NCBI GenBank assembly: GCA_035591015.1
Contig: JAXIUW010192957.1
Coordinates: forward strand, 1-11,950
Reading direction: 5' to 3'
Source: Cephalothrix simula
Lineage: Eukaryota; Nemertea; Palaeonemertea; Archinemertea; Cephalotrichidae
Length of the DNA stretch: 11,950 nt
Shown here in pieces: positions 7,002-11,950 of the stretch (position 1 is the first letter of the stretch; each line of letters begins with the position of its first letter). The notes under the pieces are model-generated. The model saw only the letters and a program-made list of their open reading frames with translations. It searched no databases and had not been told where the DNA came from. The position numbers were made by a program, and so were the translations under genes.

Positions 7002-7620
7002 TAACCTAATTCCAGTGTAACGGTTTGCCGTGTCCCCGGCGTTCAGTGTCCCACATGTGCATTGAAATAGAAAAGGTAGAACAATAAAAGGTAGGGGGAT
7101 GTTGGCGACCAATTCAGGAGGTTTTGGACACAGGTTCTTTGGTTTATATAGTTAAACAAGGGTTTAAAATGTTTTTTTACAAGAGCTGATGTATTATTTC
7201 AAATGTTTTACTGCTATGTACCTAAGTGAAAACTATTCTTTTTGAAATTGTTTTCTTATTATGCCAAACTGGGGTCCCAGGTGTGTACATGGACATGAAA
7301 TTTAAAAAAACCTATATCTAATTAGTCCCCATATTGATTTAGTGCCTATAAGAGGAGTGACTAATTCGATTTACAGTCAAGGTTAATCATCATTAGTATA
7401 TTTTATGGATACGTCTCATGCATACCGAACTAATACATTTTCGTATTTCTGTTTTTAAGATTTTCAGTTTAAGGTATGTCTTCCGAGATTAAGGTCAAAA
7501 TTTTTGAAATTTGTTTTTTACAAATACCGTTTTATTAAGGTTTAAGGATCATGTATCACTAATCAGAAAAATGCTACTGTGATTAGAAGTCACCTAAAAA
7601 GCGAAAATGTTTTTGTCTCC
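7002..7620. other. No gene seen
   Basis: AT-rich with no credible open frame. A small palindrome CTGGGGTCCCAG lies at about 7269-7280, and CTAATCA/TGATTAG form a short inverted repeat near 7560-7586. If the islet just upstream is a promoter, its first exon would lie here. Possible donors such as AAAGGTAGGG near 7090 are weak. Confidence 0.4.
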
Positions 7621-7624
7621 ACGA

Positions 7625-7749
7625 CCACGTGGCCTTCAAGGTCGAACCCGCTGTCAAAGAATTTACACGTGTTTAGATATGCGCGCGCATATTGTAATAA
7701 TAACAAGAATGTCATTCATAAAGAGTTAAACCGATAAGATACTTCCGGT
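7625..7749. promoter_or_regulatory. Possible enhancer: E-boxes, Z-DNA-prone palindrome, ETS site
   Basis: Two palindromic CACGTG E-boxes lie 41 bp apart (CCACGTGG at 7625-7632, ACACGTGT at 7665-7672). They are followed by the 16-bp perfect palindrome ATATGCGCGCGCATAT (7677-7692), which alternates purine and pyrimidine throughout, and by ACTTCCGGT (7741-7749), a perfect minus-strand ETS consensus. CpGs are concentrated here. E-box binding by bHLH factors and Z-DNA formation are inferred from motif form only. Confidence 0.35.
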
Positions 7750-7839
7750 GATGTCCCTGTGGTACTTAAGCCCCGATCTTCAAATCTTGCCATTTAACAT
7801 GCAACATAGAGGGTTAAGTTTGGAGCGTACAAGAAATTG

Positions 7840-8340
7840 AAATACTACATTTCAGTCGGGAGAAAAATATTTATTCAAAAGGGGCATTCTGCTGGTTTTT
7901 TTATATACTAGCGCCACACGCGGTACACTCAATCATCATGATCACTATCAATGATAAGGGGCATTTTGTTGTTTCCGTTAGCTAATCAGTAGCACGATAT
8001 GCGGTTACGTAATCCCTCTCATCGATTGGATCGAAGTTAATTTGCATATTATTGATTTCCATTGACTAATCAGTAACGCAATAGGTTGTCACAAGTTTCT
8101 TCTTATCGACTGGGTCTTGTTTACAAACAATCCAACAGAGTTCCCCTTTTAACCTCACCTTCATTTTTTGATTGTCTATCGAATGACGCAAACTTCTTTA
8201 TTTAGATAAAAGCGCACCTAGCGGTGAAAGTTTGAATCGGGGAAAAATTCCTCATTTAACCTTTATTTTTTATAGCCTCTCGAATTACGCAAACCGCAAT
8301 TCTGTACGACATTGGAGATCTTGGAGTCAGGTGGCAGTGA
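7840..8340. repeat. Nest of degenerate direct repeats
   Basis: Two copies of an ~84-bp unit sit in tandem, about 7954-8037 and 8038-8121. CTAATCAGTA recurs at 7982 and 8066, followed in both by ATCGA(T/C)TGG(A/G)TC. A second pair lies at about 8155-8190 and 8256-8294 (ATTTTTTGAT.. / ATTTTTTATAG.., each ending CGAAT.ACGCAAAC). AGCGC.AC..GCGGT motifs recur near 7911 and 8211, and GGGGCATT.TG recurs near 7881 and 7959. The segment 8085-8150 has a relative at 1897-1962. These layered similarities indicate an old composite repeat. AGGTCAAGGTCA, a nuclear-receptor-type direct repeat, lies on the minus strand at about 8337-8348. No protein is encoded. Confidence 0.55.
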
Positions 8341-8349
8341 CCTTGACCT

Positions 8350-9140
8350 GAAATTGAAAATTCCGACCCTAAGAGATCGTTGCTACCAATGCATGCATTA
8401 CATTTAATACAGTTCAAATGGATGCTCGAATTGAAATAGAGTGTTTATGACCTTGGGAGCTTGGGAGACGCGAATGAAGTAGCTTTTTCAGAGTTATAGA
8501 TCAATTGTTTCCCATCTTTATAAAAAATTATGCAACGAGCTTCCGACGCGTCATTCTCGGGAGATCGATTTTGATTAAACACATCCTTCGGTTCTCTTTG
8601 TTAAAATGTCATCTTAGTAAATGATGCATTTTGTTATTATAAACTATAAAGAAATAGAAAAAACGGAAATAAAAGAAAAACGGAACCCAATTTTTTGCAT
8701 TTCCTTGTTATTTCTGAAGGACCGGAAAACGTTGTTCATAATCATCAAAAATGTAAAACTGCCTACGCAAATATCATTATGCTAGGAATTGCATCTATAT
8801 ATTTGAAAATTTAACTTCCATTGTCTTCAACATTCAATTTGTATACATTTTGATGGCAACTTTTAGGCTGTTTATACTTGTTGGCCACCGCCTCAGATGA
8901 TCAGAGCATAATCAAGATTAAAATCTGCTGTAGTAATTTTATCATCCTCAACTGCTCAATTAGCAACTTTTTGGGAGCATATGAGCTCCCATTTTGCGAT
9001 ATAGACTAACCAATGTTAAACTAATTACTACATCTCTAAGACACCTGCCAGAATTCTATTGCATGGTATGATGATGTTAAAATCTATGAATATATACATC
9101 AACATAGAGTACAATTAATATTGACTATGAAATCTCGAAA
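8350..9140. other. No gene seen
   Basis: AT-rich sequence without a credible open frame or long repeat. Noted only: a short imperfect inverted repeat (AAAATGTCATC / GATGCATTTT) near 8603-8633, and an A-rich stretch at about 8650-8690 with AACGGAA occurring twice. Confidence 0.5.
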
Positions 9141-9143
9141 TTA

Positions 9144-9347
9144 GACTGGAAGGCGCCCTAATTTCCACTATCGGATTGTGAAATTGGGACAGGAGTATGA
9201 TTCCCCCAGTCTAAATGCTTGGTAGACTGGAAACCGGACCACTTTTCCTTATCGTTAGTACTACAGTGGACATCCGATCATTTTAGACTGGGGCGACCTG
9301 TCCTAATTCCTCAATCTGATAGTGGAAATTAGGACGGATTTCCAGTC
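9144..9347. mobile_element. Foldback (MITE-like) element with GACTGG ends
   Basis: The arms are about 72 bp (9144-9215) and 66 bp (9282-9347), with a spacer of about 66 bp. The arms match well: GACTGGAA at the outer end, CCTAATTTCCACTATC in the middle, GGGACAGG/AGGACAGG, and CCCAGTCTAAA at the inner end (9205-9215 with 9282-9292). TAGACTGG is also present inside the loop near 9223, so the terminal word occurs about five times in 200 bp. No target-site duplication is clear. It encodes nothing, so it would be non-autonomous if mobile. The arms are better preserved than those near 1620 and 2430, suggesting a younger insertion. Confidence 0.7.
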
Positions 9348-9780
9348 AAGTTCTTGGACGACTTTCAGGTCTTAGAACAATATCGATCATTTGTGTTATT
9401 TTCTTTTATGTCCCTATTTGTTGGACAATATGTACATGTTTCACTATTGCAGGGACCCCATTTTTAATTTTTAAGTATTGGTGCTGCTTTAAAGCTATTG
9501 CCTCTATAATTTTTTATGACTGATAAGTGCCTGTGATATTTTTAATCAATATTTTGTATATTTTCCTTGTTTTATCTTTCATGCTGTGTCGATGTTTATT
9601 CATTTTCTTGTGTATTTTTTAATGCTAATGAGGATCAAACGTCACATCGTGTCCTTGTATTGTATTGACTCGAATTGAAGGAGAGTCTCCTTTTTCTGGA
9701 TTAAGATTAGCATGATTAATGCGCCATCCAAACTTCAGCAAAATATATAGCCGTTTTTATGGTGAAAAATAACTCAAATC
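9348..9780. other. No gene seen; one short perfect hairpin
   Basis: T-rich intergenic DNA. The only structure noted is AAGGAGAGTCTCCTT at 9678-9692, a perfect 7-bp stem around a single base. Confidence 0.5.
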
Positions 9781-9813
9781 GTGCAAACCCGGAAATAGCC
9801 ACTTTGGAAGTTT

Positions 9814-9886
9814 ACGCATGCGCAAAGCCTCTCTACTGCTTTATTCGCCGCCACGATTGATTTTAAAAGTCCCATGATGCACTGCG
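9814..9886. promoter_or_regulatory. Orphan promoter-like islet: NRF1 plus ZNF143/Staf
   Basis: ACGCATGCGCA (9814-9824) is one base from the NRF1 palindrome GCGCATGCGC. CCCATGATGCACTGCG (9871-9886) fits the ZNF143/Staf core CCCANNATGCANNGCG exactly. CpGs occur between them (TTCGCCGCCACG), and CCGGAAAT (about 9789) is ETS-like. NRF1 and ZNF143 sites of this quality usually mark housekeeping, often bidirectional, promoters; Staf also serves small nuclear RNA genes. I recognise no snRNA, tRNA or coding exon next to it, so the transcript, if any, is unknown. Confidence 0.45.
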
Positions 9887-9887
9887 A

Positions 9888-9929
9888 CAAATCTTTTTAG
9901 TGAGTACCGGAGAACACTCAAAAGATTTG
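9888..9929. other. 14-bp-stem hairpin next to the ZNF143 site
   Basis: CAAATCTTTT (9888-9897) is the exact reverse complement of AAAAGATTTG (9920-9929). The stem continues inward after one mismatch with AGTG (9899-9902) and CACT (9915-9918), leaving a 12-nt loop. It starts 2 bp after the ZNF143 core, so it would lie near the 5' end of any transcript started here. It is too short for a usual pre-miRNA. The structure is certain as sequence; its function is unknown. Confidence 0.5.
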
Positions 9930-9970
9930 ACGAAATTTGCCTATTCGAACCACAATGAAAACGGCTATGT

Positions 9971-9990
9971 ACTTAATTAGGTAATTAAGT
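9971..9990. repeat. AT-rich 20-bp palindrome
   Basis: ACTTAATTAGGTAATTAAGT consists of two 9-bp arms and a GG centre. It contains paired TAATTA homeodomain-type cores. A chance palindrome in AT-rich DNA is possible, but perfect 9-bp arms are uncommon. Confidence 0.5.
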
Positions 9991-10189
9991 ATTAATTAAT
10001 GGTTAATTTTACACATTTTGATTTTAAATTGTTTTCATGTACATTAATTATCTTTAATGTCTACTGTAATTTTACTGTTATATGCGGTGGGATGGTGAAT
10101 CCCCAAAAGTATACCAAAAAAAGGGAAAAAAGGTTTTTTATCGAAGAAACACCCAAAAGAACAGAAACCAATAATGGAAAATTTTTGTT

Positions 10190-10880
10190 TTGAGCAGCGC
10201 GGCGAATACTGAATGTTCATGTCTATAAGTGGCATTTTAGTTGGTATGATCCCATTTTCGTGCAATATAAGAAAAAATCTGTCCAGCAGATTTCGAGATA
10301 TGCGCATGCGCAGTAGCACATCTTGTGTTTTTATGTCTTATAATTGCGATTCAGGGGGTTCGAGAAGAGCAAAGAACCTTTTAATGAATTGATTTATGGC
10401 AAAATATCGATTTTTCAAGAACAAGATGGCGGATGTTCGCCATTTTGAATTTTTCAAAGTTGGAATTTCGAAACTAAATTGGTGTCAAGTGGGAGACGGT
10501 TTTGTAAGAAAACAACAAATAATTATTTTAAATAATATTATTGTTCAGCTCTGCAGGTGTTCAGCTTTCATTTGACACCAACTTTGTTTCGGAATTCCCA
10601 CTTTGAAAAATTCAAAATGGCGGCCATCCGCCATCTTGGTTTTGAGAAATCGTTATTCTACTATAAATCAATTTAGTAATCGGTTCTAAACACTTCTCGA
10701 ACCCGTGAGTCGCAATCTAAGACGTAACAACACAACATGTGCTACTGCGCATGCGCATATATCGAAATCCGCTCGACAGATTTTTTTAATTTTGCGCAAA
10801 ATGATCCTGGGTGTCGTACCTCCTACCAACCAAAATGCCATTTATGGACATGAACGTTTAGTATTTTCCGCGCTGTTGAG
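10190..10880. mobile_element. Large foldback element with CAG...CTG ends
   Basis: A near-complete imperfect palindrome from 10195 to 10875 with its axis near 10530. Outer ends CAGCGCGG (10195-10202) and CCGCGCTG (10868-10875) match exactly. TTGAG precedes the left end (10190-10194) and follows the right end (10876-10880), a candidate 5-bp target-site duplication. Arms of about 335 bp pair along their length. TGCGCATGCGCA is at 10301-10312 and 10746-10757; AAGATGGCGG at 10423-10432 pairs with CCGCCATCTT at 10628-10637; and GGTGTCAA pairs with TTGACACC near the centre. The AT-rich middle (10512-10543) also folds on itself. No transposase is encoded; the open frames inside are by-products. CAG/CTG termini and a short duplication recall hAT-type foldbacks (some hAT groups make 5-bp duplications), but the class is uncertain. 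The NRF1 and YY1-type motifs in both arms are unusual for a repeat. Confidence 0.8.
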
Positions 10881-11008
10881 CACCGTGTTACTATTACCGT
10901 AGTTTCTATTACTGAAACTCAAAGATACATGTATGCATCTGATAAACATCAAGATTTGCATAGACATGCCTTTAAGCTTAAGTTTAAGATAAATTACCCA
11001 AAATTGTT

Positions 11009-11178
11009 AGATAATTACCTTAACTTTGAACCGAAAATTTTTAGGTAATTACCTTAACTTTGAACCGAAAATTTTTAGGTAATTGCCTTAACTTTGAACC
11101 GAAAATTTTTAGGTAATTGCCTTAACTTTGAACCGAAAATTTTTAGGTAATTACCTTAACTTTGAACCGAAAATTTTT
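11009..11178. repeat. 34-bp minisatellite, five copies
   Basis: Five head-to-tail units start at 11009, 11043, 11077, 11111 and 11145. Each reads AGGTAATT(A/G)CC then TTAACTTTGAACCG then AAAATTTTT. Units 3 and 4 carry G where the others carry A; the first has AGATAATT. GGTAATTACC within the A-type units is a perfect 10-bp palindrome. Diverged half-copies flank the array, with ACC(C/T)AAAATTGTTA(A)G seen on both sides near 10997 and 11199. The low divergence suggests recent expansion. Confidence 0.92.
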
Positions 11179-11223
11179 AGTTAGAACGGGTTCATGCACC
11201 TAAAATTGTTAAGTAAAACGCTC

Positions 11224-11262
11224 GATCACCCCAAGAAATAAGGCGTGATCACTCCAAAAAAT
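11224..11262. repeat. Short direct repeat
   Basis: GATCACCCCAAGAAAT (11224) and GATCACTCCAAAAAAT (11247) are direct repeats 23 bp apart, just after the minisatellite. Confidence 0.6.
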
Positions 11263-11524
11263 TCTATTTTAACTCTTAGATTTTTTAACAGTGTGTGCAC
11301 ATATGGGAGACGATTTTATTAGTAAATCGAAGTAAATAGACAGAAAAACTCTTCATCCTGCACTGTAACTAATATTATGACAGAGCATATTTTCCTCCTG
11401 CCAATTGATTGAGTTATAAAAATTGTATGCTTTCTTGAAAGACTTGGGTATACTTTTGGGAACTCCTTATAATCCTTCATGTAATCGGATAAATAAATGT
11501 AATTTTACCATCTTAAAATACATG

Positions 11525-11600
11525 TACACAAATGGATAGAAAGATTGGATAAGAAAATCTTGATGTTAGCTACCCGGCCCCCGTCAAATGAGGAATCAAG
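11525..11600. repeat. Fragment related to the arm of the 2085-2770 repeat
   Basis: TACACAAATGGATAGAAAG followed by ATTGGAT here resembles TACACAAAATGGATGGAAAA followed by ATTGGAT at 2098-2124, and both continue towards a C-rich stretch with CCCGTC. It is a diverged third copy, so the family is dispersed rather than local. Confidence 0.45.
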
Positions 11601-11607
11601 ATAGTAA

Positions 11608-11662
11608 TTTTATGTCCCTTACCGCCTCCTGGTAGAGGATGGTGGTTAAAAATGTCCAAAAG
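11608..11662. repeat. Single diverged copy of the GTCCC...GGTGG repeat
   Basis: TTTTATGTCCCTTACCGCCT, then CCTGGTAGAGGATGGTGG and TTAAAAATGT, matches the arms of the inverted repeat at 11769-11892 in the same order. It lies in direct orientation to that repeat's left arm. Confidence 0.75.
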
Positions 11663-11768
11663 ATATAGCCGAAAATCAGCAAATGATTGATTTCTTTGGA
11701 TTTTTGATAATATGAACCCATAAACTATAAATGGAAACATGTAAATGCAGTTAAATCAGGTTAAATGG

Positions 11769-11892
11769 TGGTTTCATGTCCCTACCACCTTCTGGTGGAA
11801 AATGGCGGCTAAAAATGTTAAAACCGAGAATTTTGATTTTGCACATTTTTGACTACCATTCTCCACCAGGTGGTGGTAGGGACATGAAACCA
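11769..11892. mobile_element. Foldback repeat with GGTTTCATGTCCC ends
   Basis: The terminal 20 bp at 11770-11789 and 11872-11891 (GGTTTCATGTCCCTACCACC and its complement) are exact inverted copies. Pairing continues through CTGGTGGA(A/G)AATGG and TAAAAATG-type sequence to a loop of about 20 bp near 11830. Each arm also holds its own small hairpin (CCACC..GGTGG). No flanking duplication is obvious. Together with the lone copy at 11608-11662, three copies lie within 300 bp. No protein is encoded; it is probably a short non-autonomous foldback element or repeat cluster. Confidence 0.75.
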
Positions 11893-11950
11893 ACCCCATT
11901 TTTATGTTAGCCGAAGTCTAATCATACTATATCTGTACCAGTCATTTGTC

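Noticed and set aside
7636-7652. GGTCGAACCC-type sequence resembling a tRNA T-loop (B box)
   Set aside because: No A box, acceptor stem or anticodon arm can be fitted around it. The same applies to TTCGA words near 9942, 10358 and 10697.
10044-10319. Minus-strand 91-codon frame at the edge of the foldback element
   Set aside because: It crosses the element's left end and TTGAG boundary, has no domain, and is not matched in the opposite arm.

Overview
This is a eukaryotic, AT-rich, gene-poor stretch of animal genome. The evidence is a single metazoan-type protein gene with a small spliced intron, no bacterial-style gene packing, CpGs gathered in a few islets, and many foldback, tandem and dispersed repeats. 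The self-complementary word TACATGTA and close variants recur through the window (near 3368, 3882, 5455, 6757, 9428, 10924 and 11519). From memory I associate this with molluscan DNA, so a bivalve or other lophotrochozoan is my best guess. The sequence does not prove the taxon.

The one gene I can support is an atypical dual-specificity phosphatase of the DUSP14/18/21 group, closest to DUSP14, on the + strand with its coding sequence at 5886-6428. Upstream lies a compact promoter-like islet (5551-5620: YY1-like, CArG, TTACGTAA and ETS-like sites). A short leader exon ends in a near-perfect donor at 5729/5730, and a 133-bp intron ends at 5862. Splicing would put an ATG at 5720 in frame with the phosphatase and add 11 residues. 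The likely 3' UTR (6429 to about 6840) holds three ATGGCAG-type motifs, one of them CTCF-like.

Layout: 1-1380 has a 27-bp tandem duplication and short palindromes but no gene. Foldback (inverted-repeat) units lie at about 1485-1750, 2085-2770, 4377-4476, 9144-9347, 10195-10875 and 11769-11892. Interval 3640-3950 holds short tandem repeats and a 14-bp inverted repeat. Interval 4430-4745 holds two degenerate tandem copies of a repeat of about 150 bp. Interval 7840-8340 is a nest of degenerate direct repeats, one of which has a relative near 1900. Interval 11009-11178 is a five-copy 34-bp minisatellite.

Three further islets look like promoters or enhancers with no recognisable gene attached: 6949-6999 (RFX X-box abutting YY1), 7625-7749 (two CACGTG E-boxes, a 16-bp purine/pyrimidine-alternating palindrome, an ETS site) and 9814-9929 (NRF1, ZNF143/Staf, then a 14-bp-stem hairpin). 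The most unusual object is the 10195-10875 foldback element. It has CAG...CTG termini and a 5-bp candidate target-site duplication, and each arm carries an NRF1 palindrome and two YY1-type cores. I see no evidence of a new multigene system. The interest lies in regulatory motifs inside repeats and in the DUSP 5' end.
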